Positions 52,047 to 61,146 are shown, counted from the stretch's first letter. The stretch: DNA of 64,000 bases from Olsenella_L sp051876355 (GCA_051876355.1 JBJEHU010000037.1:1-64000); one strand, 5' to 3'. Made by a program: numbers and translations. Notes: a model not told the origin generated them from the letters alone.

Positions 52047-53714
52047 ATGTGGGGCTTGAAGCAGGGCAGGACGCGCGATATCTGGATCAAGGCAGCGGCC
52101 GGCGTGGCTGCTGCGGCATTCATCGGAGCAGCAGCATATGCCGGAGGCGGCTGGAAGCCGCAGAAGCCGGTCATTCCCGTATCGGACGACTGCTGGACCG
52201 AGCAGCGCATCGAAGAGGGCATAGAGGGCCCTGCAGTCGGCACGGACGCGCCGAATGCCGTGCAGGACTACTTTCCCGACGAGCCCGAGTTCGGGCCGCT
52301 CTCCGACAATCCTACGAGCGACCAGACGCAGGATGCCACGGAAGAGGGCTCGAGCACGGCTCCTTCCTCGGGGCAGAAGAGCTATGCGAGATACCGGAAG
52401 CTCGATGAATACCTCGAGGAGAACTTCGATGCGGCAGGAACCCCCGGCATCGGCGTCGTGGTCGTCGATGCGGCCGGCATCGAGTACGAGAAGACGATGG
52501 GCGATATCGGGTCCGACCATGACACGATGCTCATTGGCTCGCTCACGAAGTCGTTCACGGCCCTTTCCATCATGCAGCTTGTCGAGGAGGGCAAGATCGA
52601 CCTCGATACGCCAGCTGTCGAGTACTGCGATACGTACGATACGCCAGACGATGTGACAATCAGGATGCTCCTCAACCAGACGAGCGGATTCGGCTACTAC
52701 GACTCGCTTGCCGAGGCGACGCCTGGCTTCATGGAAGGCTACTTCTCCTATTCGAACGCGAATTACGACCTCCTCGGCAAGATCGTCGAGGCCGTCTCAG
52801 GCGAGGCCTACGACGACTATGTCGAAGAGCATATCCTGGCGCCTCTTGGCATGGATGACTCCTCGGTGAGCCTCGAGGCACGCGCGGCTGTCCACGCCTA
52901 CAGGAACTACTTCGGCTGGAATGTCGCAGACGGCTTCGTGCACGAGGACGGCGACGATTCCTGGGGCAGCTGGAGCTCGGGGTATATGGCCACGAGCACA
53001 GCCGATATGGCAAAGTACCTCATGATGTACCTGAACCAGGGCACAGCGACCGCCACAGGCGGTGCTCAGGTGCTCTCCGCTTCGGGCATACGCCAGATGT
53101 TCCTCTCGCGCGCAGCCGACCCCTACAGCGATGCGTTCTACGGAATGGGCTGGATCTCGTTCTACTGGACGGACGGCGAGCTTGTGCTCTCGCATGACGG
53201 GGACGTCGAGAACGGCGTCGCGCGCATGATGATCTTCCCGGAGCGCGGCATCGCGATTGCCGTGCTCGGCGATGCAGCCGATGCCTTCGGCGGCAATACG
53301 GCATTCTACGAGCTGGCAGACGGCGTCGTCGCGCATGTCGTCGGCGGCGAGGCGGAGCCCGTGAGCGCCTCGGAGCGCATCGAGAGCCATGCCGAGGAAG
53401 ATGTGTGGCTTGTCCTCTTCGTTATCCTGGCGCTCGCGCCGCTCGTGCGTATCAGGCGCTGGAAGAGGAGCCTCGACGTGCTGCCGCACGATGTCGCGCT
53501 CTGGCGCCTCGTGTGCCTCCATGCGCTTGTACCGGCCGGCATCCTCTGCCTGCCGTGGATACAGGGCTACAAGTGGCGTGACGTCCTCACGTTCATGCCT
53601 GATGTGAGCATCGTCTACATCGGCTCTGCCGCTGTCCTCTTCCTGGCTGGCGCGGCGAAGCTCGCCTTCATGCTCCATCATTGGCGGCAGGAGAAGAAGC
53701 TGCTGTCTGCCTAG
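52047..53714 (+). CDS. Membrane-bound serine hydrolase of the beta-lactamase (class C-like) family
   Basis: 555 residues. Signal or anchor helix at about 13-33, a linker rich in Asp/Ser/Pro, then the hydrolase domain 110-440 with SLTKSFTALS (SxxK), YSNANYD (YxN) and SHDGDVENG in the KTG-equivalent place. Three hydrophobic segments close the chain (about 455-475, 490-515, 525-545), a layout seen in bacterial FmtA-like or peptide-hydrolase relatives. It faces outside the cell; substrates may be D-amino-acid esters or wall peptides. ATG 52047 follows AAAGGGG closely; TTG 52056 is possible. Convergent with the dlt operon; a teichoic D-Ala esterase role (FmtA-like) is a guess. Confidence 0.78.
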   Translation: MWGLKQGRTRDIWIKAAAGVAAAAFIGAAAYAGGGWKPQKPVIPVSDDCWTEQRIEEGIEGPAVGTDAPNAVQDYFPDEPEFGPLSDNPTSDQTQDATEEGSSTAPSSGQKSYARYRKLDEYLEENFDAAGTPGIGVVVVDAAGIEYEKTMGDIGSDHDTMLIGSLTKSFTALSIMQLVEEGKIDLDTPAVEYCDTYDTPDDVTIRMLLNQTSGFGYYDSLAEATPGFMEGYFSYSNANYDLLGKIVEAVSGEAYDDYVEEHILAPLGMDDSSVSLEARAAVHAYRNYFGWNVADGFVHEDGDDSWGSWSSGYMATSTADMAKYLMMYLNQGTATATGGAQVLSASGIRQMFLSRAADPYSDAFYGMGWISFYWTDGELVLSHDGDVENGVARMMIFPERGIAIAVLGDAADAFGGNTAFYELADGVVAHVVGGEAEPVSASERIESHAEEDVWLVLFVILALAPLVRIRRWKRSLDVLPHDVALWRLVCLHALVPAGILCLPWIQGYKWRDVLTFMPDVSIVYIGSAAVLFLAGAAKLAFMLHHWRQEKKLLSA

Positions 53715-53737
53715 GAAAGATCTGCATCGGCACAGGA

Positions 53738-53770
53738 GAAGGCCTGCCGGAACGGTTCCGGCAGGCCTTC
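53738..53770. terminator. Hairpin between the serine hydrolase gene and the dlt operon end
   Basis: GAAGGCCTGCCGGAA and TTCCGGCAGGCCTTC pair perfectly around CGG. T-runs are short on both sides. It separates two convergent units. Confidence 0.7.
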
Positions 53771-53798
53771 CTGCGGTCTTGGGATATGTGCTGATGGA

Positions 53799-54002
53799 CT
53801 AGAACCCAGCGTAGATGAATGTCGCGGGGGCCGTGTAGCCCGAGAAGTTCACGAACCAGAAGAGCAGGATGCCCATTGCGATGACGGCAGCAGCAGCGCC
53901 GAGGTTCGTGAGTGCCATGTGCGAGCGGCCGAAGTCGAGGATGCGCTCCTTCGCTGTGGCAAGCGGCGTGAACTCTGCCTTGTCGTCCTTCTTCTTGCTC
54001 AT
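53799..54002 (-). CDS. dltX: DltX-like microprotein at the 3' end of the dlt operon
   Basis: 67 residues, one membrane helix (LGAAAAVIAMGILLFWFVNF) after a 38-residue charged head, and a C-terminus ending GYTAPATFIYAGF. DltX of Firmicutes ends in a conserved FIYNEF-type motif that sits in the DltB tunnel; FIYAGF here has the same placing at the very end. The start overlaps the dltD stop as ATGA. In Firmicutes dltX is usually the first gene, before dltA, whereas here it is last. The match rests on a short motif plus context, so it is probable rather than certain. Confidence 0.7.
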   Translation of the reverse strand: MSKKKDDKAEFTPLATAKERILDFGRSHMALTNLGAAAAVIAMGILLFWFVNFSGYTAPATFIYAGF

Positions 54003-55231
54003 AGCTCGACCCCCCTCATATCGTCCGTGCCAGCACCTTCTGCGTCGCCGTAGCCCCAGCCGCCGAGGAACTCGTCGTCCTGGCCATTCACGAAGTGGTA
54101 GACGGCGCGCTCGATATGGACCCAGCCACGCCAGCCCGGATGCACGGTATCGCAGAAGAAGTAGCGCTCGTACTCGCAGGGGGAGAAGTCGGCATAGGTC
54201 GCGCCGGCTGCGTCTGCGACATCGCGGACGCGCGCATACCAGGCGCTGCGCTGGCTCTCGTCGATGCCGACATGGTCATACCAAGGGCCATGCATCGGGA
54301 GCATGATCATGAGCGTGCTCATGCCGCACTCGCGCGTGACATCGAGGAAGAGCGAAAGATCGGACCATTCGCTCTCTGCCTCGTCGAAGTTCTGGCCGCG
54401 CTCGGCCTGGTAGCCCTTGTTCTTCTCCCAGTAGGAGTCGTAGATGCCGACTTCGTTGTTCGTGCAGCGTGCCTGGCCATCTGCTGTCGCCTGCTCGAGC
54501 CAGGCATTCCAGTCGGGCTCGCCGGTCGGCTTGCCCGAAAGCCTCGTCTTGCTCTTGCTCGGAGATCCCAGAATCATCTTCTCGAGCTCGCTCCTGATGC
54601 GCAGCATCTCCTGCTCGTGGCGCTGAAGGTCGTTCAGGGCATCGAACGGCGTGTCCTGGTTTGCGGCAGCAAGCGTGGCCGAGGCAACGCCGAGCTCGAG
54701 GGCACGTTCGCGCACCTTGTCCTTCGTGGCCTGCGTGAGCATGGTGTTCTGGCAGAAGTTGCGGTAGAGCTCGTAGTTGAACTTGCCGGAGAACTTGTTC
54801 TGCGCACCGCCGCTCTTGAAGAACCACTGCGGGCTCACGAACAGCACACACTCGTGGTTCTTCGCATGGGCACAGTAGGCGCCTGCCGCGATGGTCTGCC
54901 AGAGGCTCTGGTCGAACGGCTCGCCGATCAGCGTCATATCGACGCCGGGGTTGCTGTCGCCGAAGACCTTGAGCGCAATCTCGGGGATAAGGTCCGAGTT
55001 GAAATAGAACTCGGATGTGCCGAAGCAGAAGCGTCCGTCGTCGCTCATGTTCGCGAGCACGAAATCGAGGGCTTCCGACTTCGGCATCCCGTACACATAG
55101 TCGTAGATGCGCGAGCCATCGGCCTTGTTCTCGAGCTTCGGGTACAGGAACTCGTCTGCACCGATGAGTCCTGCGCCCAAGGCGGCGAGGCTTCCTGCAG
55201 TTGTCTTGAGGAGGGTCCTACGGGTGATCAT
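53999..55231 (-). CDS. dltD: DltD, D-alanyl transfer protein, with a twin-arginine-type N-terminus
   Basis: 410 residues. After the N-terminal signal or anchor the SGNH-like fold has FGTSEFYFNSD (catalytic Ser in GTSE) and DTVHPGWRGW with the Asp and His of the triad near residue 365. Middle parts CVLFVSPQWFF and LMIMLPMHGPWYD match DltD. It transfers D-Ala outside the membrane to teichoic-type polymers. Unusually its N-terminus reads TRRTLLKT followed by a Gly/Ala-rich helix, very like a Tat signal. Thirteen bases after dltC. Confidence 0.9.
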   Translation of the reverse strand: MITRRTLLKTTAGSLAALGAGLIGADEFLYPKLENKADGSRIYDYVYGMPKSEALDFVLANMSDDGRFCFGTSEFYFNSDLIPEIALKVFGDSNPGVDMTLIGEPFDQSLWQTIAAGAYCAHAKNHECVLFVSPQWFFKSGGAQNKFSGKFNYELYRNFCQNTMLTQATKDKVRERALELGVASATLAAANQDTPFDALNDLQRHEQEMLRIRSELEKMILGSPSKSKTRLSGKPTGEPDWNAWLEQATADGQARCTNNEVGIYDSYWEKNKGYQAERGQNFDEAESEWSDLSLFLDVTRECGMSTLMIMLPMHGPWYDHVGIDESQRSAWYARVRDVADAAGATYADFSPCEYERYFFCDTVHPGWRGWVHIERAVYHFVNGQDDEFLGGWGYGDAEGAGTDDMRGVEL

Positions 55232-55244
55232 ATGCGTGAATACC

Positions 55245-55505
55245 TCAGTCGAGCCGCTTCTCCACCTGCTTGATGATGAGATTCGGCGTGTTCATCTCCG
55301 AACGGTCGACCTCGGTCGGCGCAATCGACACGCCGAGGTCGTCTTCGAGAGCGACGAGCAGCTCGATCGCTCCCATGGAATCGAGATAGCCTTCCTCGAA
55401 GAGGTCGGTATCCATGTTGTCGGCGACATCGTCCTCGCCGGAGATATCGCAGAGAAGATCGATGACCTTCTGTGCCACCTCATCGTGGCTGAGCTTTTCT
55501 GCCAT
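55245..55505 (-). CDS. dltC: D-alanyl carrier protein DltC
   Basis: 86 residues, four-helix carrier protein. The phosphopantetheine site is Ser in EEGYLDSMGAIELLVAL. A closing LIIKQVEKRLD helix is standard. It carries D-Ala from DltA to the membrane acyltransferase DltB. One base after the dltB stop and 13 before dltD. Confidence 0.95.
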   Translation of the reverse strand: MAEKLSHDEVAQKVIDLLCDISGEDDVADNMDTDLFEEGYLDSMGAIELLVALEDDLGVSIAPTEVDRSEMNTPNLIIKQVEKRLD

Positions 55506-55506
55506 G

Positions 55507-56682
55507 CTAAGCTCCTTTCACGAGCAGCGTAATCTGGCCGCAGAACAGGGCGAAGCCGAAGAACACGAGGACCATCGTGACAGCCCACGAGCAGATCCGG
55601 TACCACGTCTTGTGGCGGTGCGTCTTGTAGAACTTCGTGCGCTCCCAGCTCTGTTCGAGTGCGAGCAGCACGCCGTGGTACAGGCCATAGAGAATGTAGT
55701 CGATGCTGAGGCCGTGCCAGAATCCCATGATAAGCATATTTGCGATCATGGCTGTCTGGGCCGTGCGCAGGCGCGCAGACCTGCCCTTGAAGACCTTGCG
55801 GCGCATGAGCGAGCGGGCGATGCGCATGAAGCAGAAGTCGCGCAGCCACGTCGAGAGCGTGATGTGCCAGCGGTTCCAGAAGTCCGTGATCGAGGTCGAG
55901 AGGAACGGGGCACGGAAGTTTCTTGGCACGCGGATGCCGAAGGCAAGGCCTGCGCCCTGTGCCATCCATGAGTAGCCGGCAAAGTCGAAGAAGAGGTAGA
56001 GGCCGTAGGCGATGCAGTTCCTGAACTGGCGCCAGACGGCGACGGCCGTGCCCTCGTTGTACTGATTGAACGTCTCGGGCACCCAGTACTTCTGGAAGAT
56101 CGTCGCAAGCACGATCTTGTAGACCATGCCGAGCATGATGAGAAGGATTGCATGGGAGAGCATCTCTGCGTACTCGTCCTTCGATGGCACATGCTCGAGA
56201 TCTTCCTCGAAGCGCCTCGAGCGGTCGATCGGGCCGGACGTGAACGTCGGGAAGAAGATCAGGAAGTAGAGGTAGTCGCTCATCTTCATGCGCTCGATGA
56301 GCCCGTCATGCGTCTCGACGAGCACCTGCACGGAGCGGAACGTCACATACGAGATGCCGGTGAAGCCCAGAAGGTTTGCCGAAAACGCTCCCGAGACCTT
56401 GCACGCAACAAGCGGCACGAGCGTCAGGGCAAGCGTGATGCGGAAGCACCGCGCGCTCTTCGGATCTTTCCAGAGCAGATGCGCGCAGATGAGCGAATCT
56501 GCCAGGAAGATGAGGCAGAAGAGGCCCTCGAGGGGCGTCTTCACGAAGAGCGCGAAGAGCATGAAGATCGAGGCGGCAAGGCCGTATCTCCTCAGGCTCC
56601 TCTCATGAAGGCCGAGATAGGCGGCTCCCATCATGAGGAGGGCGAGGATGAAGAAGAAGCTGAAATCGCTGAAGAAAGACAT
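55507..56682 (-). CDS. dltB: DltB, MBOAT acyltransferase
   Basis: 391 residues with about 11 hydrophobic segments. The MBOAT signature is present: SITDFWNRWHITLSTWLRDF in the middle and the catalytic His in MGFWHGLSIDYILYG. It moves the D-Ala from DltC through the membrane. Thirteen bases after the dltA stop. ATG 56682 has a modest ribosome site, fitting operon coupling. Confidence 0.93.
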   Translation of the reverse strand: MSFFSDFSFFFILALLMMGAAYLGLHERSLRRYGLAASIFMLFALFVKTPLEGLFCLIFLADSLICAHLLWKDPKSARCFRITLALTLVPLVACKVSGAFSANLLGFTGISYVTFRSVQVLVETHDGLIERMKMSDYLYFLIFFPTFTSGPIDRSRRFEEDLEHVPSKDEYAEMLSHAILLIMLGMVYKIVLATIFQKYWVPETFNQYNEGTAVAVWRQFRNCIAYGLYLFFDFAGYSWMAQGAGLAFGIRVPRNFRAPFLSTSITDFWNRWHITLSTWLRDFCFMRIARSLMRRKVFKGRSARLRTAQTAMIANMLIMGFWHGLSIDYILYGLYHGVLLALEQSWERTKFYKTHRHKTWYRICSWAVTMVLVFFGFALFCGQITLLVKGA

Positions 56683-56695
56683 GCGTGAATGGCTC

Positions 56696-58318
56696 CTACG
56701 CTTGGGCGAGCATCTTGCGGTCTATCTTAGCATTCGTCGTCAGAGGCATCTCGTCGAGAACCTTCACGGTCTTCGGGACCATGTAGGCAGGCAGGCTCTC
56801 GGCCAGCCTCATGCGGATGGCGCGGGGCGTCTCGTCTGCCGTCGGCTCCTTGTGGTCGAGGACGACGAAGGCCTTGAGCGCAGAGATGCGGTCGCGGCGC
56901 TTCACGGGCACGACGGCAGCAGCCTTCACGCCTGCAAGTCCTCTGAGCGAATGCTCGACATCGCCGAGCTCGATGCGGAAGCCGTTGAGCTTGATGAGCG
57001 AGCCCATGCGGCCCTCGTAGTGGAGCATGCCATCCTCATCGACATGTCCGATGTCGCCGGTCCTGAAGGCGCGGACCTTCGTGCCGTCTGCGAGCGTGGC
57101 TTCGGAGAAGGCGTGCGCTGTCTTCTCGGGCTCCCCGAGGTAGTCCTTTGCCACCGTATCGCCGACGATAACGACCTCGCCGGACTCGCCGGGCGCGCAC
57201 TCGGCGCCGAGCGGGCCATCGGGCTCGTCGATGTGGTAGACATGGAGCTCCGTGTGCGGGCGCGGATAGCCGACCGGCAGCGCTTCGTCGCTCTCCACCA
57301 TCTCGTCGGTCATCTCGGCGTACGTGACGGCGACCGTGGACTCCGTCGGGCCATAGGTATTCGCGACCACGGCATCGGGGAAGCGCTTCTTGAGGCCGCG
57401 CGCCGTGCGGTGCGAGAGCGTGTCGCCGCAGAAGAGGAAGAGCTTCAGGTCGGGGAGAAGCTCGGAAGAGAAGCTCGGGTCGGCGAGGCACATGTCCGCA
57501 AACGGCGGCGTCGAGACCCAGACATTCATATGGGAGTCCTTGAGCTCGGCAAAGAGGCGCTTGAAGTCCGTTGCCGACTCAGGCGCCAGCGCATAGAGCG
57601 AGCCGCCGGTGGAAAGCGCGCCGACGAGCTCGAACTCGGAGAGGTCGAACGAATACGGTGCCTGGTCCATGAAGACCTGGCCGTGGTCACGGATGGCCGG
57701 GAACGTCTCGAGCCACTCCATGAAGTGGCGGACATCGTTCTCCGTGACCTCGATGCCCTTCGGCTTTCCGGTGGAGCCGGACGTGAAGATGATGTACTGC
57801 GTCTCTTCGCCCGAGACCCAGCCCCTGCTCTCGTTCGGCATGAGGTCGGCCTCTTGAGGAAGCTCTGCGGAGGCAAGGATCTCAGGGGCGCAGAGCATGT
57901 CCGGCTCATGGTGTCCGGCCTTGGCGGCCTCGTCCCTCGAGGTGGCAAGAAGGATCGTCGGCGCGCTGCCAAGCGACTCCTCGATCTCTTCGCACATCGT
58001 CTCGACGCGGCTTTGGGGCATGCTCGTATGCACGGGCACGAAGGCGTGTCCTGCACGCAGGCAGGCAAGGAGCGAGCAGAGCATGTCGGGGCACTTGCAG
58101 CCGAGCACGATCACGGGGATGCGGTCGGAGCGGACCTCTTCGAGCTTCTGTGCAAGGACGCTCGAGCGCTTCCACAGCTCGGCATAGCTCAGCGGCTCTT
58201 CGTCCAGCATGCGGAATGCCGGTGCCTCAGGATGGCAGCAGACCTCGATCCAGATGCGTGCCAGAAGATCGTTCCTTGTCAGGTCTTCCTTCTCCTGTGC
58301 CGTATGGACACTCTCCAT
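56696..58318 (-). CDS. dltA: D-alanine-DltC ligase DltA
   Basis: 540 residues from ATG 58318 behind AAGGAG. Adenylate-forming motifs: IIFTSGSTGKPKG (P-loop), TYGPTESTVAVTY, GYPRPHTELHVYH, FRTGDIGHVDEDG, YEGRMGSLIKLNGFRIE and the late Lys in TTNAKIDRKML. It activates D-Ala with ATP and loads it on DltC in the cytoplasm. First gene of the dlt operon. The upstream region is shared with a divergent two-component system that may control it. Confidence 0.93.
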   Translation of the reverse strand: MESVHTAQEKEDLTRNDLLARIWIEVCCHPEAPAFRMLDEEPLSYAELWKRSSVLAQKLEEVRSDRIPVIVLGCKCPDMLCSLLACLRAGHAFVPVHTSMPQSRVETMCEEIEESLGSAPTILLATSRDEAAKAGHHEPDMLCAPEILASAELPQEADLMPNESRGWVSGEETQYIIFTSGSTGKPKGIEVTENDVRHFMEWLETFPAIRDHGQVFMDQAPYSFDLSEFELVGALSTGGSLYALAPESATDFKRLFAELKDSHMNVWVSTPPFADMCLADPSFSSELLPDLKLFLFCGDTLSHRTARGLKKRFPDAVVANTYGPTESTVAVTYAEMTDEMVESDEALPVGYPRPHTELHVYHIDEPDGPLGAECAPGESGEVVIVGDTVAKDYLGEPEKTAHAFSEATLADGTKVRAFRTGDIGHVDEDGMLHYEGRMGSLIKLNGFRIELGDVEHSLRGLAGVKAAAVVPVKRRDRISALKAFVVLDHKEPTADETPRAIRMRLAESLPAYMVPKTVKVLDEMPLTTNAKIDRKMLAQA

Positions 58319-58382
58319 AGGATGCTCCTTATCGTTGCATGCATAGCGCTTCGGATGATACTGCGGCATCCTAGGCCTCCTT

Positions 58383-58429
58383 CCTAAAGAGGGCCTTAAG
58401 CAAGATAAAACCTAAAGACTCCCCAAAGA
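58383..58429. promoter_or_regulatory. Helically phased direct repeats between dltA and the two-component system
   Basis: CCTAAAGA occurs at 58383-58390 and 58411-58418, and CCCAAAGA at 58422-58429. The last two are 11 bases apart, one helical turn, as expected for tandem half-sites of an OmpR-family response regulator. The gene for one lies 70 bases away. TATCTT on the minus strand near 58401 could be the dltA -10. Confidence 0.4.
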
Positions 58430-58502
58430 GACGCTTCTGGCGCCGCCCGAAAGCGTGCGGCCGCTACGATAGGATGCGTACCTGCAAGAGAAAGGGCATC
58501 CG

Positions 58503-59183
58503 TTGAAGATTCTTCTGGCTGACGACGAGCGCGAGCTCAGGCAGGCGCTCATCGCGATACTGACACATGCCGGATATGAGGTGACGGGGGCAGCGGACGG
58601 CGAAGAGGCGCTCTACGAGGCGCAGTGCCATGCCTTCGACCTCATCATCCTCGATATCATGATGCCGAAGATGGACGGGCTCACGGTGCTCCGGAAGCTC
58701 CGCGAGGATGCGATGGATGTCCCGGTCCTCATGCTCACGGCGCGTGCCGATATCGACGATAGGGTGGTAGGGCTCGATGCCGGCGCGAACGACTATCTCG
58801 TGAAGCCGTTCGCCGCAAAGGAGCTCCTGGCCAGGATACGTGCAATCACGCATACGAGCCCCGGCGCCGTGAAGACGCATCCTGCCTTCGGCGACATCGA
58901 GCTCGACGAGGGGAACTCCGAGATCTCGTGCCAGGGGAAGAGCTGCGCGCTCACGGCAAACGAGCTCAAGATCATGAAGCTCCTCCTCTCCCATGGAGGA
59001 GGCCTCACCTCGATGGAGGCGATCCGCCGCGAGGTCTGGGGGCTCCTCTCCGACACGGAGCCTTCGGTCATCTGGGTGAACATCTCGAATCTCCGGAAGA
59101 AGCTCAAGAGCACCGGAGCCGAAGTCCAGATTGCCGCCGTGCGCGGCCTCGGCTACCGGCTCGAGATGCCGGAGGGGAAATGA
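58503..59183 (+). CDS. OmpR/PhoB-family response regulator
   Basis: 226 residues from TTG 58503. The receiver domain has the acidic pair in LADDE, the phosphorylated Asp in IILDIMMPKMDG near residue 51, Thr in LMLTARAD and Lys in YLVKPFAA. The C-terminal winged helix contains CALTANELKIMKLLL and SVIWVNISNLRKKLKS and ends in VRGLGYRLE. It probably controls the divergent dlt operon in response to cationic peptides or envelope stress. It overlaps the kinase gene as ATGA. Confidence 0.92.
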   Translation: MKILLADDERELRQALIAILTHAGYEVTGAADGEEALYEAQCHAFDLIILDIMMPKMDGLTVLRKLREDAMDVPVLMLTARADIDDRVVGLDAGANDYLVKPFAAKELLARIRAITHTSPGAVKTHPAFGDIELDEGNSEISCQGKSCALTANELKIMKLLLSHGGGLTSMEAIRREVWGLLSDTEPSVIWVNISNLRKKLKSTGAEVQIAAVRGLGYRLEMPEGK

Positions 59184-60439
59184 GCGCGCACCGGCTCCAG
59201 CAGCTCCTGTTCGGCGGAGCCGACGCGACAGTGCGCGGCATGCGCCGCAAGGTCACGGTCATGGCGCTCCTGGCCTGCACGCTCGTGCTTGCGCTCGTCC
59301 TTGTTGGCATCAATCTCCTGAACTGGACCGCGACCGTGAGAAGGCTCGATACGGAGCTCGACTATCTCGAGGACACGGACGGCGAGCTCTCGGCTCTGCT
59401 CTCGGACTCCGATGGCTCCTCGCCTGACTATCTCATGGAAGTCCCCTATGACACGCGCTACTTCGTCGTGACGCTCGATATGAACGGCGAGCCCCTTGCC
59501 CTCAACATGGACAGCATCGCATCGGTCCACGATGAGGGCGCCGTCGAGATGGCGCAGGATGCGGTCGCGAGCGGCAATGCGCGCGGCTTTGCGGGAAGCT
59601 ACCGCTACCGCGTCGTTGCCGCTGTGGGACAGACGACGGTCTTCTTCCTCTACGCCTACAACGACCTTGCCTATTTCCATTCCTTCCTCATGGCATCGAT
59701 TGCGATGGGGCTTCTCGGCCTTGCCGCCTTCATCCTGATCGTCTTCCCGTTCAGCTCCGCCGCGATCCGCCCTGTCGAAGAGGCGCAGAAGCAGCAGCGC
59801 CGCTTCGTGACCGATGCGTCGCACGAGCTCAGGACGCCGCTTTCGATCATCCAGTCTGCGGTCGATGTGATCGAGATAGAGAACGGCGAGAGCGAGTGGA
59901 CGGAGAGCATCCACAACCAGACGAAGCGCCTCGAAGGGCTCACAAACAAGCTCGTCGCGCTTGCGAAGGCAGACGAGGGAGCAGGCTCGCTCAAGATTTC
60001 CGATGTCGACCTCTCCCAGCTCGCGATGGAGGTCGCCGAGGACTTCGAGGCCGTCTCTGCGGCACAGGAAAAGCCGTTCACGACCGATATCCAGGAAGGC
60101 ATTGTCGTGCGTGCCGATGCAGGCATGGCGGGACAGATCATCTCGATACTGCTCGACAATGCGTTCAAGCACTCGCCTGATGGTGCAGCGGTTGCGCTCT
60201 CCGTGAAGCAGAAGCGCCCGGGACATGCTGAGATCCTCGTCGAGAACACGGCAGAAGGCATCGCGCCAGGGCCGCATCCCGAGCTCTTCGACCGCTTCTT
60301 CAAGGCAGATCCTTCGCGCACCTACGAAGGCGGCCACGGCATAGGCCTGGCTGTCGTGAAGGCGGCAGCGAAGGCGCATGGCGGAAGCGCCGAGGCAGTC
60401 TCGGACGGAGGGACGCTCGCGATCACGGTCGAGCTCTAG
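59180..60439 (+). CDS. Sensor histidine kinase partner of the response regulator
   Basis: 419 residues from ATG 59180 (GGAGGGG). Two membrane helices (about 28-50 and 173-198) flank an outside domain of some 120 residues rich in Asp and Glu (EDTDGELSALLSDSDG). The HisKA box is FVTDASHELRTPLSIIQ with the phosphorylated His near 218. The ATPase part has LDNAFKHSPDG (N box) and GGHGIGLAVVKAA (G2 box). The acidic sensor domain is in line with sensing of cationic peptides or divalent ions, as in PhoQ or GraS. This is an inference. Divergent dlt operon is the likely target. Confidence 0.92.
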   Translation: MSAHRLQQLLFGGADATVRGMRRKVTVMALLACTLVLALVLVGINLLNWTATVRRLDTELDYLEDTDGELSALLSDSDGSSPDYLMEVPYDTRYFVVTLDMNGEPLALNMDSIASVHDEGAVEMAQDAVASGNARGFAGSYRYRVVAAVGQTTVFFLYAYNDLAYFHSFLMASIAMGLLGLAAFILIVFPFSSAAIRPVEEAQKQQRRFVTDASHELRTPLSIIQSAVDVIEIENGESEWTESIHNQTKRLEGLTNKLVALAKADEGAGSLKISDVDLSQLAMEVAEDFEAVSAAQEKPFTTDIQEGIVVRADAGMAGQIISILLDNAFKHSPDGAAVALSVKQKRPGHAEILVENTAEGIAPGPHPELFDRFFKADPSRTYEGGHGIGLAVVKAAAKAHGGSAEAVSDGGTLAITVEL

Positions 60440-60442
60440 GCT

Positions 60443-61105
60443 CTAGGACCGGGAGACGCCCAGGATCTCTCCGAGCTCTTTCGGCGTTGCCGCGATGGCG
60501 GAAGCTCCCGCCTCTTCGAGCTCTCTTCTTGGTGCCGTCTTTCCCCAGAGGACGCCGATGCCGGGGATGCCGACAGCACGTGCCGCATCGATATCGAAGT
60601 GGCGGTCGCCGACCATCACGGCATCCATCGTTCCTGCCTCTTCGAGTACGAGCTGAAGCGTCTGCACCTTCGTCTGGGGAGCATCGCTTCTCTTGCCCTC
60701 GATGAAGGAGAAGAGGGGTGCGATGCCGGCATCTTCTGCCGACTTCTGGACAAGATGCATGCGCTTCGAGCTCGCGATTGCCAGCGTGCGTCCGGAGGAT
60801 GCGAGCGTCTCGAGGAGCTCCTTCACGCCGTCGAATGCGGGCCATGCCTCAGGGCCGAGCGACGAATAGATCTCGCGGTAGCGGTTCGTGATCTTCTGGG
60901 CATCCTCGGCGCTGTAGCCGAAGACCTGGGAGAATGCCTGTGGGAAAGGCGGGCCTATGAGCTGAGGCACATCCTTCATGCGCTCTTCGGGAAGCCCCGC
61001 CTCGCGGAGTACCGTCTTCGCGGTGCGGATGATATAGGGAGCGGTATCGGCGAGCGTACCGTCGAAATCGAAGACGACAAGCTGGCATGCTGCGAGATCT
61101 TGCAC
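60443..61105 (-). CDS. gph: HAD-superfamily phosphatase, phosphoglycolate-phosphatase-like
   Basis: 220 residues from GTG 61105 (AAAGGA upstream). Motif I FDFDGTLADTAPYI, motif II LAIASSKRMH, Lys of motif III in KRSDAPQTKVQTL and motif IV VMVGDRHFDIDAARAVGI are all present. The four-helix cap and the PPFPQAF loop fit the Gph/PpaX group. Substrate could be phosphoglycolate or pyrophosphate; the sequence does not decide. Convergent with the kinase gene (three-base gap between stops). Confidence 0.85.
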   Translation of the reverse strand: MQDLAACQLVVFDFDGTLADTAPYIIRTAKTVLREAGLPEERMKDVPQLIGPPFPQAFSQVFGYSAEDAQKITNRYREIYSSLGPEAWPAFDGVKELLETLASSGRTLAIASSKRMHLVQKSAEDAGIAPLFSFIEGKRSDAPQTKVQTLQLVLEEAGTMDAVMVGDRHFDIDAARAVGIPGIGVLWGKTAPRRELEEAGASAIAATPKELGEILGVSRS

Positions 61106-61146
61106 AGTGATGGATCCTTTCTTCTCAGGATGCCAAGGATACAGCA

